A stretch of 64,000 nt of DNA from an uncultured Paracoccaceae bacterium (GCA_937146765.1 CAKZRP010000063.1:1-64000), one strand, 5' to 3'. Counted from the stretch's first letter, positions 19,085 to 29,107 are shown. Translations and numbers: made by a program. The notes: a model not told the origin generated them from the sequence alone.

Positions 19085-19725
19085 GCGCGCTGGGCCAAGG
19101 CGGCTTCGACCACCTCGGCGACCGCGGCAGAAACCGCCTCGATGGGGCGGGCGCCGTCGATCACCCGGAAGCGGTCGGAGAATTCCGCTGCCAACGACAG
19201 GAAACCCGCGCGCATCTTTTCCTGCAGCTCAAGGCCAAAGTCCTCAAACCGCTCCTCGGTGCCCTGCCGTCCTTTGGCCCGGCTCAGGCCGGTGGTGGGG
19301 TCCATGTCAATGAGGATCGTCAGGTCCGGCTCGCGGCCGATCATCAGCGCGTGCAGCTTGTCCACCGTGGCGCGCAGATCGCCACGCGACAGGCCCTGAT
19401 ACATGCGGGTGGAATCCGCAAACCGGTCGCAGACCACCACCTTGCCCTCGGCCAGCGCGGGCAGGATGGTGCGCTCCAGATGGTCGCGGCGGGCGGCGGT
19501 GAACAGCAGGATCTCGGTCTCCGCCGACCAGCGGTCGGGATCGCCTTCGAGCACCAGGCGGCGGATCTCCTCGGCGCCGGCGGAGCCGCCGGGCTCACGC
19601 GTCAGCACTACCTCGCGCTCAAGGCCGCGCAGGTGCTCTGCCAGAAGGCGGCATTGCGTCGATTTCCCCGACCCGTCGATCCCCTCGAAGGTCAGGAACA
19701 GGCCGCGGCCTTTGGGGCTGGTCAC
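19081..19725 (-). CDS. tmk: thymidylate kinase
   Basis: LFLTFEGIDGSGKSTQCRLLAEHL...LTREPGGSAGAEEIR...VVCDRFADSTRMYQG. Confidence 0.96.
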   Translation of the reverse strand: MTSPKGRGLFLTFEGIDGSGKSTQCRLLAEHLRGLEREVVLTREPGGSAGAEEIRRLVLEGDPDRWSAETEILLFTAARRDHLERTILPALAEGKVVVCDRFADSTRMYQGLSRGDLRATVDKLHALMIGREPDLTILIDMDPTTGLSRAKGRQGTEERFEDFGLELQEKMRAGFLSLAAEFSDRFRVIDGARPIEAVSAAVAEVVEAALAQRA

Positions 19726-20906
19726 GTCGCGTTGTCCTCGGGTCCGTTCAGAAACCGCTTCACCAGCACCCGGACAGCCGTCATCACGCGGACCGGAAAG
19801 CCGCCGGTGCCCACATCACTCGCCGCGACCAGCGGCAGGCGCATTTCGGGCAGGTCTTCGGGCTTCACCACCAGTTCCGCAAGTTGCTGACCGGCCTGGA
19901 TCGGCGCGGTTACCGGGCCGGTATAGACAACTTCTGCCTTGACCGCATCATTGGAAAGCGTCGGCAGCAAAATTTCCAGATCCTGCGCGGGGACCAGACC
20001 CACGGTCGGGCTGTTGCCCATCCAGACCTCGGCCTGTTCCACTGCGACGCCGGCCTTGGCTATGGTCTTCTTGGCAAATTGCCGAAAGGACCAGTTGACG
20101 ATCGCCTCGCTCTCCTCGGCGCGTTCGGCCATGGTGTTGAGGCCCGAGATCACGAAGATCACCCGCCGGTCGCCCTGCTTGGCAGAACCCACGAGGCCGT
20201 AACCCGCTTCTTCGGTGTGGCCGGTCTTCAGCCCGTCGGCGCCAATGTCCAGTTGCAACAAGGGGTTGCGGTTCAGGGTGTTGGAGGGCGCTCGCCCGTC
20301 GAAGTCGAACTCCGTTTCCGAGAACAGCGGGTAGAACTCCGGGAAATCCTCGATCAGATGCTTGGCGAGAATGGCGAGATCCTTCACCGACATGCGGTGG
20401 TTGGGATCGGGCCAGCCGTTGGAATTCATAAAGGTGCTCTCGGTCATGCCCAGCTCGCGTGCGCGGCGGGTCATGTAACGGGCAAAACCGGCTTCGGTGC
20501 CATCGGGGCTCAGCGCCTCGGCAATCACCGCGCAGGCATCATTGCCCGACAGAACGATGATGCCGCGGATCAAATCTTCGACCCGCACGCGATCGGTGGT
20601 GTCGAGGAACATGGTGGAGCCCTTGTAGCTCATCGCATGCAGGCTGACCGGCAGCTCTTCCTCCATTGTCAGTCGCCCGTCACGCACGGCCTCGAAGGCC
20701 ACGTAAAGCGTCATCAGCTTGGACATCGAGGCCGGCGGCAGCGGTTCATTGGCGTTCTTGTCCAGAAGCACCGTATTGGTGCCCTGATCCATCACATAGG
20801 CGGCGCGGGCCTTGGTGTCGAAGGCCAACACGGCCGAGGCGGACGCACAAAGCCAGAGCGCGGCAAGAGCGCCGAGACGGAGGGCGGGGGAGACGCAGTT
20901 GGGCAC
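19722..20906 (-). CDS. D-alanyl-D-alanine carboxypeptidase (S11)
   Basis: PPASMSKLMTLYVAFEAV (SxxK), SGNDACAVIAE (SxN), DGLKTGHTEEAGYGLVGSA (KTG). Confidence 0.95.
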   Translation of the reverse strand: MPNCVSPALRLGALAALWLCASASAVLAFDTKARAAYVMDQGTNTVLLDKNANEPLPPASMSKLMTLYVAFEAVRDGRLTMEEELPVSLHAMSYKGSTMFLDTTDRVRVEDLIRGIIVLSGNDACAVIAEALSPDGTEAGFARYMTRRARELGMTESTFMNSNGWPDPNHRMSVKDLAILAKHLIEDFPEFYPLFSETEFDFDGRAPSNTLNRNPLLQLDIGADGLKTGHTEEAGYGLVGSAKQGDRRVIFVISGLNTMAERAEESEAIVNWSFRQFAKKTIAKAGVAVEQAEVWMGNSPTVGLVPAQDLEILLPTLSNDAVKAEVVYTGPVTAPIQAGQQLAELVVKPEDLPEMRLPLVAASDVGTGGFPVRVMTAVRVLVKRFLNGPEDNAT

Positions 20907-20974
20907 GGGGGAGATCCTCCCTTGGTTCGCAGGTCTAGGTTTCAGGTCCTCTGTCCCCCTCAGGGGGGGCAGGA

Positions 20975-21943
20975 TCAGTTGGTCACCGCATAGGCATCGG
21001 CAAAGCCGGCGTCCTGCACATTCTTCAACAACTGCGCGAGTTCGGTCTTGGATTGGGCCGGACCGACCACGACCCGCCAGAAAGTCTTGCCGTTGGAGGC
21101 CTGCTCGTAAACGGTCGGGATCACCCCGGCATTGCGCATCTGGTCGGCGGTGCGTTTGGCATTTGCCTCAACGCTGAAGATGCCGAGCTGGATATAGGGC
21201 TTGTTGAGTGCCGAGCGTTGCGGTGCAGGCTCCACTGTCGCTGCGGGCACCGGGCTGGCCGAGGCGGCCGGGGCGGAGGCAGACAGGGCTGCGGCCGCAT
21301 CGCCTGCAATCGAATCCAGGGCTTCGGTCTCGACACTGGCGGCTGCGGCGATCGGCGTGGTCTCGGCGGCAGCCTCAAGGGCAGTCTCGGCGCCCTCGGG
21401 AGCTTCCGACACCGACTCGCGCCGCAGGGCAGTCACGTTGAGCTCGATCGGGGCACCGGCCAGCATCGACAGGGCTGCTGCCGCATCCGAGGACACCTGA
21501 AGGCGCGGACCAGGGATCGCCCGCTCGCGGCGGAACAACGCCCCGATCACGAATTTGCCGTTGGCATTGTTGCGGATGATGACCCGCTCCGGTTCGGTCA
21601 CATCGGGATGTGCCACCCAGACGCCGCCGATGGAGGGGCGCCCGTCCCAGAGACCGGCTTCGGTGACTTGAAAGACATCCGGGGCCTCGACGTCACGCTC
21701 CACCAGCTTGGTGGAATTGGACGGGCGGGCGGAAGTGGCCTCTTCTTTCGGTTTCAGGAAGGCGAAAAAGGAGCCTTTCTCGCCGTCGCTTGCGCCAGAG
21801 GCCGCGCCGCCGGACCCGCCCTCGCTACAGGCGGCTAGGCCCAGAACCGCAACAAGGGTCAGGGCCAGGTTGCGGGGGGCGGCCCCACGCGGGGAAGCTT
21901 TGGGGAAGGAGTGGTCGCTCATGCGGGAGTCCTGACTGCTCAT
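20975..21943 (-). CDS. SPOR domain-containing lipoprotein-like protein
   Basis: N-terminal lipobox-like LAACSEGG; C-terminal YIQLGIFSVEANAKRTADQMRNAGVIPTVYEQASNGKTFWRVVVGPAQSKTELAQLLKNVQDAGFADAYAV (SPOR). Confidence 0.85.
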   Translation of the reverse strand: MSSQDSRMSDHSFPKASPRGAAPRNLALTLVAVLGLAACSEGGSGGAASGASDGEKGSFFAFLKPKEEATSARPSNSTKLVERDVEAPDVFQVTEAGLWDGRPSIGGVWVAHPDVTEPERVIIRNNANGKFVIGALFRRERAIPGPRLQVSSDAAAALSMLAGAPIELNVTALRRESVSEAPEGAETALEAAAETTPIAAAASVETEALDSIAGDAAAALSASAPAASASPVPAATVEPAPQRSALNKPYIQLGIFSVEANAKRTADQMRNAGVIPTVYEQASNGKTFWRVVVGPAQSKTELAQLLKNVQDAGFADAYAVTN

Positions 21944-22216
21944 GATCCGTGTCTGTGTCCGGTCTGTCTGTGCCTCTGCGCATCCCCGCCCTCGATTTCG
22001 CGATGGGGCGGCTGCCGTTTGCCGGTCGAATGCGCTATTTGGCGGCAGCATAAACGTTGCGGTTTCTTATGGAAACCCTGCGATTTTGCGGCTGCAGCTG
22101 TTGGGCGACAGATTGCGTGTTTGTGATCCATGGGCGCCAGGGCGGCCGGGGCGTGGATTTCTCCTTGCCTCCGCCTGCGTCGCATCCTACACCGCAGGGC
22201 AATTCGATCTGTGACC

Positions 22217-22306
22217 GGGGAGGTGGCAGAGTGGTCGAATGCGGCGGTCTTGAAAACCGTTGAACGTGAGAGCGTTCCCAGGGTTCGAATCCCTGTCTCC
22301 CCGCCA
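22217..22306 (+). tRNA. tRNA-Ser (anticodon TGA)
   Basis: GGGGAGGTGGCAGAGTGGTCGAATGCGGCGGTCTTGAAAACCG...long variable arm...CAGGGTTCGAATCCCTGTCTCCCCGCCA; acceptor, anticodon and T stems fold, CCA encoded. Confidence 0.97.
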
Positions 22307-22470
22307 TCCCGCCCAGTGGTTCCAGCCCTGAGGGGCGCGGCGACGGCTCGCGGGATCTAGCGATGTTTTCGGAAATCTACCGTCGACATGCATGGGCGGC
22401 ACCCGAGTCTTTGATCCGACGCCGCCTTAAGGTGCTGGGCAGCGGCTTTGCGCGGCCGCAGGATGGTCCA

Positions 22471-24057
22471 TCAACCAAGAGTGCGGGCGATATCGTCGAG
22501 GGCCTGACGCGCGGTCTGCGCCACGGCGACCGAGACAAAGCCATTGCCTCCATCCACCACCTGAAAGAAATCCGCATCAAGCTCGCGCCGGTATTCCGCC
22601 AACAAGGTCTTGGCGGATGTCTTGGCCTCCTCGCGGGTGGTGCCGGGTGCGGCATTCACGATGGCGATCAGCGCATCCTCCAGCCGCGCGTCGAGACCGA
22701 TGAGATTGTCCGAGAGGGAGCCCACCTCGGCGGCAACCCCTTCGAGCTCGGGGTCATCGGCACAGACCTTGACGATTTCGGCCTGAAGTTTCTGCAATTC
22801 GCTCTTCATGGTGCCGCGGGCGGCGCGCCATTTCAGCTGGGCCTCGGCAAAGGGTTTGACATCGGTGGCCACGTTGAGCGCGGGATCGCCGGCTGCCTTG
22901 GCGGCGCGCAGCTTCTTGATCTGCGCCACCAGCGCGGGCACCGTCTCCAGCGCCTTGGTGTAATTGGGCGGATCGTCATTGGCGTTGTCGGTGGCCCATT
23001 GCCAGAGCCGGGACAACTCCACCAGGTCCGGATGATCCGGGTTGATCTTGCCGTCCAGAGCGCGTGCGTCTTTCACCGCCTCTTCGAGCTTGGGGAATTG
23101 CGCGACCCATTTGGCAGCATTGGGATCGCTGGAGGTCGCGTCCTTGGGGGCGGCGAGAGCGGCCTTGATGGCTTCCTGAGCCTGTTTCAACAGGCCCAGG
23201 GCGGCTTCGGCCTGGCCGCCGCCTGCATTGGCTTCCGCCTCCTTGAGGAGATCCGCCACCTGTGACTGGCTCTGCGGGTCAGCAATCGGGGCGGCCTGAG
23301 CGCGCAGGGTCTCTACCGCTTTCAGCAGTTTGGCCACCTGCGGATTGTCCGGAGCGGGGGCGCTGTCGTCGCCTTTGGGGATGGGGGACAGTTTTGCCAG
23401 TGCGGCTTCCAGCTTGTCCGCCCCGGCGGCGGCGGCGGTCAGATCGCCGGACTGCGCCAGTTTGACCACCGATTTGAACGCTGCCGCAATCTGGGCGGCG
23501 CGATCTTCGGGCAGGCCCTTGATTCGGGCAGAGATTTCCTTGAGCCGCCGGGTCAGCGCCTCGGCGTCGGCCCCGGTTGTCGTGGTGTCCTCTGAGGTGG
23601 GTTCTTCCGGCGCAGGGGCAGGCACCGGGGCCTCGGGGGCGGATCCCGCTTCGGGTGCGGCATCGTCGAGCTCCAGCTCCGGATCGTCCGGCAGATTGTC
23701 CTCGATATCCTGTTCCAGCAGGTTGCCGCTGGCATCAAGAATGACGACGTTCAGGGCAACCTTTTGCTTTTTCAGCCACTTCTTGAGCTTCTTGGCCATG
23801 CCTGGCAGTTCACGCTCGCATTTGAGGTGAATCTCCTTGCCGAGAACCGTCATCTCGCCAAAGGCGAATTTGGCGCCGGGACCTTCGTCTTTCGCTTCCT
23901 TGCCAACCACCTTGGAGGGCTTCTTGCGGTCAAGGCCGAAGTAGTGCTCCTCTTCTTTCGCTCCGGGGTTGAACCCGAAGGCGACCGGTTGCTTGCGGGC
24001 AATTTTGACCAGCTTCTTCAGCTCTGGGCCTTCAACCTTGAAACTTGCCACCTTCAC
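22471..24057 (-). CDS. hypothetical protein: basic/alpha-beta N-terminal domain, acidic-proline linker, alanine-rich helical C-terminal region
   Basis: ORF (GTG start, VKVASFKVEGPELKKLVKIARKQPVAFGFNPG...) with coding-like composition; no recognisable catalytic motif. Confidence 0.75.
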   Translation of the reverse strand: MKVASFKVEGPELKKLVKIARKQPVAFGFNPGAKEEEHYFGLDRKKPSKVVGKEAKDEGPGAKFAFGEMTVLGKEIHLKCERELPGMAKKLKKWLKKQKVALNVVILDASGNLLEQDIEDNLPDDPELELDDAAPEAGSAPEAPVPAPAPEEPTSEDTTTTGADAEALTRRLKEISARIKGLPEDRAAQIAAAFKSVVKLAQSGDLTAAAAGADKLEAALAKLSPIPKGDDSAPAPDNPQVAKLLKAVETLRAQAAPIADPQSQSQVADLLKEAEANAGGGQAEAALGLLKQAQEAIKAALAAPKDATSSDPNAAKWVAQFPKLEEAVKDARALDGKINPDHPDLVELSRLWQWATDNANDDPPNYTKALETVPALVAQIKKLRAAKAAGDPALNVATDVKPFAEAQLKWRAARGTMKSELQKLQAEIVKVCADDPELEGVAAEVGSLSDNLIGLDARLEDALIAIVNAAPGTTREEAKTSAKTLLAEYRRELDADFFQVVDGGNGFVSVAVAQTARQALDDIARTLG

Positions 24058-24179
24058 GTCCCCTCTGCGTCCGGTCACAGGTCGACCGGTTTGGTCCTGC
24101 CTTCGCCCGGGTCGGGCAAAAGGGTGTTGTCATCGACGCCGCCCGCCCCAAAGGAGCGTCGGCCTGCAGTCTTCGGCGC

Positions 24180-24716
24180 TCAATCGGTCTTGCGGGCGCC
24201 TTCTTCGGCCTCGGCGGCCGCGACATCCGGGTTCGCGGGCTTGGCGGTCACCGGGGCAGGCGGATCCTGCATCGGTGACAGGTCCAGCGGCGCGTAGACC
24301 GGCGCGGCGGAGCCCGGCGCCAGATCTGCCTCCGCGCGATAGGGCAGGCCGGTGGTGTCATCGGAGACGAAATAGACCAGATGCCCGCCACTGATCGAAG
24401 GCGGGCTGATCAGGGAAAAATCCGGCATCCCGAAGTCGCGCAGACGGATCACCCCTTCCTGCCAGGGCTGGCCAGGGTCTTCGGCCTCGATCTGGCCGAT
24501 ATAGTCGCGCTGATAGCCTTCGGGATCGGCGATCACCGTGAAGGCGCCGCTGTACTCCAGCTCGTTGAGGACCTTGGCCCAGTTGAGCGGAGAGGCATCC
24601 GGCGCCAGGGCGAGCAGATCCTGCAGGGAGGAGGCTTCGCCCTTTTCCCCGATCATCACCACGATCTCTCCGGTGGGTTTGAGGCCGAATTCCATCACGT
24701 CAACATAGTCAGACAT
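24180..24716 (-). CDS. hypothetical protein, 178 aa
   Basis: ORF MSDYVDVMEFGLKPTGEIVVMIGEKGEASSLQDLLALAPDASPLNWAKVLNELEYSGAF...; same strand and adjacent to the two other hypotheticals. Confidence 0.75.
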   Translation of the reverse strand: MSDYVDVMEFGLKPTGEIVVMIGEKGEASSLQDLLALAPDASPLNWAKVLNELEYSGAFTVIADPEGYQRDYIGQIEAEDPGQPWQEGVIRLRDFGMPDFSLISPPSISGGHLVYFVSDDTTGLPYRAEADLAPGSAAPVYAPLDLSPMQDPPAPVTAKPANPDVAAAEAEEGARKTD

Positions 24717-24746
24717 TCTTGGGTGCTCCTTGCGTCACGTGGCGCG

Positions 24747-27737
24747 TCAAGGGTTGGTCTTGGGCGTCAGAACCGCCCATTTGTCGTCAATCCATTTGGG
24801 ATCGAGAATGCGCATACTGCCGGGCGGTTCGGTCTTTTGCCAGAGGACCGGCTGGCCGCTGACCGGATCCGGCGCCACCACGAAGAAGGTGTGATCCTCG
24901 CTGTCGCCCCAATTGCTGTCGGCGATGACGATTTCCGGGCATCCGAGATCCTGGACCATCAGGGCCGACATGGTGTCCTTTGCGCTTTCCGGCTTGTTGA
25001 AGAACCCATTGCGCAGATCTACCACAAGATCGGCGATATCCGAGGGCACCATCTCCGCCGTCGGGCGCAGGGTCTTGGCCTTGGCGTCGAACTGCTTCAG
25101 CAGCTCCTCGCATTCTGCCCGTTCCACATCGTCCTTGGCATTGGTGATCCAGCCCTGCACCCATCTGCGCGAGTCTTTTACACCGGCCTCAAAATGCTTG
25201 GCTGCCCGCTCGGCAGAGAGTTTGGTGGTGGCGATGGCCTTGCCGGGGTCGACCAGAGCGGCCTTCAGCTTGTCCTCCATGGTGCCCGGCCCTTCGAGAA
25301 TCGGCTTCAGGGTCGGATTGTTGGGCAGGGCGTTGAAACCGTGGATGCTCTGGGTTTTCATGGTGACCATGTCCGGCGGCGTGGCGCCAAAGCTGGAGAA
25401 CAGGCCTTCCATCACCTTCAGGGTCCGCTCGCCCTGTTTCTCGCGGGTGTCGGAGGTGTTGGGGTTGCGCGCCATGGTTTCGGTTTCGTCCATGGGGCCA
25501 AAGAGCGTCTCGGTTGCACGTGCGGTCTCGCCACCGGAGGGCATCTTCCAGGGGGCGCGGGTCAGTTTCCCGTTGCTGTCCTTCACCTCGGTCGCATCGA
25601 CGAAGTTGGTTTCGATCAGGGGCTTGAGAGCCTTGGCTTCATTGCTGTTGGCATCGAGACCTAGCGCCCCCAGCACCCGAGAGGTGATGGCGGTGACATA
25701 TTTCTCCCGCGAGGTGATCACTTCCTTGGAGACCGTGTCGATCATCACATAGCGCCCCTCGGTGGAGGAGCCGTCGCCGGAGGTGCCTTCGAGCTTGGCG
25801 GTCGGGTCATACTCGATGCGGAACCCGTCCTTGACCGCGTCGACCACCTTCCAGAGCTCGGCATTGATATTGTCGCCGGGGTCCTTGCCGAGGGCGGTGC
25901 GGATATCGTCCTGGATCGCCAGCGTACCATTGATGGAGTCGCTCTTCACCCGCGATTTCTGATCGCTGTTGGCGTCGCGCGCCATGGTGGTGGCCAGCGT
26001 ATATTCCAGCGTCCGCATGATCGGGTCTTCGCCCGGCGGGATATTGGTCACCACCGCCATTGCGGGCGGCTTGGCGGTGGTCAGCGTGCCCTTGGAGGCG
26101 ATTTCGGCGAATTTTTCCATCGCCCGCAGCGGCTCACCCTCGCGCAGACGGCGCGACGGGGCGGTGGAGAAACAGGAGCCGACCGGCCCCTGGTCCAGCG
26201 ATTTCAGCATGGTGGCGAGCACGGCGGTGCGCGCATCGCCTGCGGTGGCGGGGGCGGTGGAGCCAAGCGCCCGGGTCACCAGGGTCTCGGCCTTGCCGCC
26301 GGGGGCGGGCGTCGTCATCCCTTTCAGGATCTCGCTGGCCTTCGGTTTCTTCAGCTCTTCGAGGGTGCGCAGCACGGTGTCGTTCATTGCCGGCATGGGG
26401 TGTTTCATGCTGTCGGGGTGGAACAGCATGTTGCCGATGGCCGTCTTGGCCTTGTCGGTGCTGAGGTCGATGGTGCCGTCCTTGTCACACAGCGTCCCGG
26501 CCACGGCCACCGCACGTTTCTGGGCACGTACATTGGCGGCATCGTCTTCGCTGTCGCCCAGGCCCGCCGGTTTCAGGTGGTCGCCGGAAGCGATGTAATC
26601 GTTGAGACGACCGAAGTAGTCGCCCCCGCAATGGGCCCCCATGCTGAGGATCGAATCCGCATAGGCGCGCGGGTCGGTGCCCTCGGGCAGGCCCTTGCCG
26701 GTCTTGTCGACAAAGCCACCGGAGACCATGTCGGAAAGAGAGGATAGCGCATCGGCCACCGCCTCGGGATGGCGCGCCCCGGTGGAGGCTTCCACCGCCT
26801 TGGCCGCCAAACGTGGATCCTTCTGGAAGGCCTTGATGAATTTCTCCGAGGTCGCATCGTCAAAAGGCGCGCCGGTGTCACCTGAAAGCGGGCCGAGTTC
26901 CATCGCCTCGGTCAGCAGCTTGGTGCCGAGCAGCCCGGTTTCGCGATCCTGCGCGGTCTTGAGATCGGTCTTGGCCTTCTCAAGAGCCTCTTCCGCCTTC
27001 TTGATCGCCTCTTCACGCGCGGATTTCTCGGTCGGGGTGCCTTCGGGCAGGGCGCGGGCGGTCTTCAGCAGGGTTTCAGCCCGTCCCAGCGCCTCTTTCG
27101 AGGTGCCCACGGCCTCGCCTGCTGCCTTGATCGACTCAGGGCTCGGCAAATCGCCTCCGGTGGCCTTGGCAAATTCGGCCAGTGCATCATGCGCGGCGGC
27201 CGCTGCCTTGGGGTTCTTCTTGGCCAGCGCGGTCATGCGGTCGATCTGCACCTTGAGCGCCTTGGCCTTGTCCAGCGCTTCGCGCGCGGCCTTGAACTGG
27301 GCCGGCTTCGGCAGGTCGTCGGGCATCGCTGCGGCCACCGCTGCAGTGGCCTTTTCGAAGCTTTCCCCATCTGCCTTGGTCGCGCCTGCAACCAGCTTCA
27401 GATCCGTGGCCGCCTTGATCAAGGCCGCCTTTTCTTCCTTCAGCTCGGTTTCGCGCTTCAAGGCCCGCCCTAGAAGCTGCGTCATGCCGGTGGTGGCATC
27501 CTTGAACGCACCATTCCTCTTCAGATCGAGAACGGCCCTGAGATCGGTGATGATCTGCATCATCTGCGGATCCTCGCGCGACACACGAGTCGCCACCTCG
27601 TTAAAGGCCCGCTCCTGTTTCACATAGGCTTCATAGGCCGCGACCGTCTTCTTGTCCTTGGAGCGGCTGAACAATCCCCCCTTCAGATAGGCGGAAATGA
27701 AGGCTTGCTGCTGTGGCGTGAGACTGTCGAAAGGCAT
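24747..27737 (-). CDS. large (~996 aa) hypothetical protein: helical/coiled-coil N-terminal half, putative papain-like cysteine peptidase C-terminal half
   Basis: MPFDSLTPQQQAFISAYLKGGLFSRSKDKK...; contains LDQGPVGSCFSTA (papain-like oxyanion Gln + Cys pattern QGxxGSC) and late EDHTFFVVAPDP...ILDPKW (candidate His and Asp). Confidence 0.75.
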   Translation of the reverse strand: MPFDSLTPQQQAFISAYLKGGLFSRSKDKKTVAAYEAYVKQERAFNEVATRVSREDPQMMQIITDLRAVLDLKRNGAFKDATTGMTQLLGRALKRETELKEEKAALIKAATDLKLVAGATKADGESFEKATAAVAAAMPDDLPKPAQFKAAREALDKAKALKVQIDRMTALAKKNPKAAAAAHDALAEFAKATGGDLPSPESIKAAGEAVGTSKEALGRAETLLKTARALPEGTPTEKSAREEAIKKAEEALEKAKTDLKTAQDRETGLLGTKLLTEAMELGPLSGDTGAPFDDATSEKFIKAFQKDPRLAAKAVEASTGARHPEAVADALSSLSDMVSGGFVDKTGKGLPEGTDPRAYADSILSMGAHCGGDYFGRLNDYIASGDHLKPAGLGDSEDDAANVRAQKRAVAVAGTLCDKDGTIDLSTDKAKTAIGNMLFHPDSMKHPMPAMNDTVLRTLEELKKPKASEILKGMTTPAPGGKAETLVTRALGSTAPATAGDARTAVLATMLKSLDQGPVGSCFSTAPSRRLREGEPLRAMEKFAEIASKGTLTTAKPPAMAVVTNIPPGEDPIMRTLEYTLATTMARDANSDQKSRVKSDSINGTLAIQDDIRTALGKDPGDNINAELWKVVDAVKDGFRIEYDPTAKLEGTSGDGSSTEGRYVMIDTVSKEVITSREKYVTAITSRVLGALGLDANSNEAKALKPLIETNFVDATEVKDSNGKLTRAPWKMPSGGETARATETLFGPMDETETMARNPNTSDTREKQGERTLKVMEGLFSSFGATPPDMVTMKTQSIHGFNALPNNPTLKPILEGPGTMEDKLKAALVDPGKAIATTKLSAERAAKHFEAGVKDSRRWVQGWITNAKDDVERAECEELLKQFDAKAKTLRPTAEMVPSDIADLVVDLRNGFFNKPESAKDTMSALMVQDLGCPEIVIADSNWGDSEDHTFFVVAPDPVSGQPVLWQKTEPPGSMRILDPKWIDDKWAVLTPKTNP

Positions 27738-28000
27738 GTGAGCATTACTCTCGGAAACTGAGGCAGTCTGCGGAAGGACACCGCAGGACCGCAACGTCGT
27801 CTGAACATGGAAACAGTGCGCGAATGCCGCAACCCTAATGCCGCCCGGTCCTTCGAGGCAAGAATTCTGTTCTGCGGAGCCCGGAAATTTCACCCGGCGG
27901 GAGAACTGGCCCCCGAACCTCTCCTGCCTTTTTTTCGTGCGGCTTGTCCGCGGGACGGCGGTTCGAGGGCGGCACCCGATGCGGATCTGGCAAAGGGTGG

Positions 28001-28040
28001 TTGACATCATGTTTTTTTGAACCAATCCTGAAATGGTTCA
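28001..28040 (+). promoter_or_regulatory. candidate promoter/operator of the dipeptide ABC-GGT operon
   Basis: TTGACA (28001-28006) followed by a perfect inverted repeat TGAACCA-N9-TGGTTCA (28018-28040) located where the -10 region would be, upstream of the ATG at 28079. Confidence 0.5.
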
Positions 28041-28078
28041 GATATTGGATTCTTTGGTCGAGAAAAGGGGGCGGTTCT

Positions 28079-29107
28079 ATGGCTGTCTGGCGATCTTCCA
28101 GCAGTGAGGCGGCTCCGGATCGGGGGCAGGCAGTTCTTGAGCTGGAGGACTTCAGGCTGCGGTTTCGCGGCCAGGCTGCGGCCACGGTGAACGGCATCGA
28201 CCTCAAGGTCTCGGCGGGAGAAATCCTCTGCATCGTCGGTGAGTCGGGGTGCGGGAAGAGCGTAACGGCCATGTCGATCATGGGTCTTTTGCCAAAAGGC
28301 TCCTCGGAAGTCTTGAGCGGATCGCTGTCTTTTATGGGCAAAACCTATGATCTGCGAAAGGAGACCGTCCCGAGTGACCTGCGTGGCAATCAGATCTCGA
28401 TGATCTTCCAGGAGCCGATGACCTCGCTCAATCCGTCTTTCACCGTGGGCGACCAGATTGCCGAAGGGGTCTTGCGGCACAGGGGCGGTACACGTGCCGA
28501 GGCGATGGATCGTGCTTGGGAGATGTTGGTGAAAGTCGGCATACCAGCGCCAGAGCAAAGGCTGAGAGAGTATCCGTACCAATTGTCAGGTGGTATGCGC
28601 CAGCGGGTGATGATCGCCATGGCGCTGGCCAATGAGCCCAAGCTCCTGATTGCGGATGAGCCGACAACGGCGCTCGACGTAACCATCCAGGCACAGATCC
28701 TCGACCTCATTCGGGACTTGCGGAGCGATATGGGTATGGGGACGATGATGATCACCCATGACCTTGGGGTTGTGGCGGAAATCGCCGATAGCGTGGCGGT
28801 GATGTATGGCGGCGAGGTGGTGGAATATGGCCCCGTCGCGGCGGTCTTCGACAACCCGCAGCACCCCTATACCATCGGGTTGATGAGCGCGATGCCACGG
28901 CTGGACCAACCTGGTGGGCGGCTGGCGATTGTGCCGGGATCGGTGCCGAGCATCGCCAATATGCCCTCGGGTTGTCGGTTCCGCAGCCGCTGTGCCTTTG
29001 CCCATGCGCGCTGCGCTGAACCCGCCCCCCGCGTTGAGGCCAAAGCTGGCCATACCGTCGCCTGCCACTTTGCCCCCCTCGAACAAAACCTCGCGGTGAC
29101 AACATGA
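28079..29107 (+). CDS. dipeptide/oligopeptide ABC transporter ATP-binding protein (DppD-like)
   Basis: Walker [40 protein letters not shown]-terminal [15 protein letters not shown] oligopeptide-ABC cysteine motif. Confidence 0.93.
   Translation: MAVWRSSSSEAAPDRGQAVLELEDFRLRFRGQAAATVNGIDLKVSAGEILCIVGESGCGKSVTAMSIMGLLPKGSSEVLSGSLSFMGKTYDLRKETVPSDLRGNQISMIFQEPMTSLNPSFTVGDQIAEGVLRHRGGTRAEAMDRAWEMLVKVGIPAPEQRLREYPYQLSGGMRQRVMIAMALANEPKLLIADEPTTALDVTIQAQILDLIRDLRSDMGMGTMMITHDLGVVAEIADSVAVMYGGEVVEYGPVAAVFDNPQHPYTIGLMSAMPRLDQPGGRLAIVPGSVPSIANMPSGCRFRSRCAFAHARCAEPAPRVEAKAGHTVACHFAPLEQNLAVTT

Noticed and set aside
24381-25664. 427-aa + ORF antisense to the hypothetical cassette
   Set aside because: Considered because the minus-strand proteins are themselves unknown, but composition (GHH/GLG/RRG-rich) is that of an antisense frame, while minus proteins have balanced Lys/Glu/Asp composition.
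22217-28040. Integrated island with att repeats flanking the cassette at tRNA-Ser
   Set aside because: No integrase and no second copy of the tRNA-Ser 3' end noticed near 28 kb; kept only as a hypothesis in the cassette finding.
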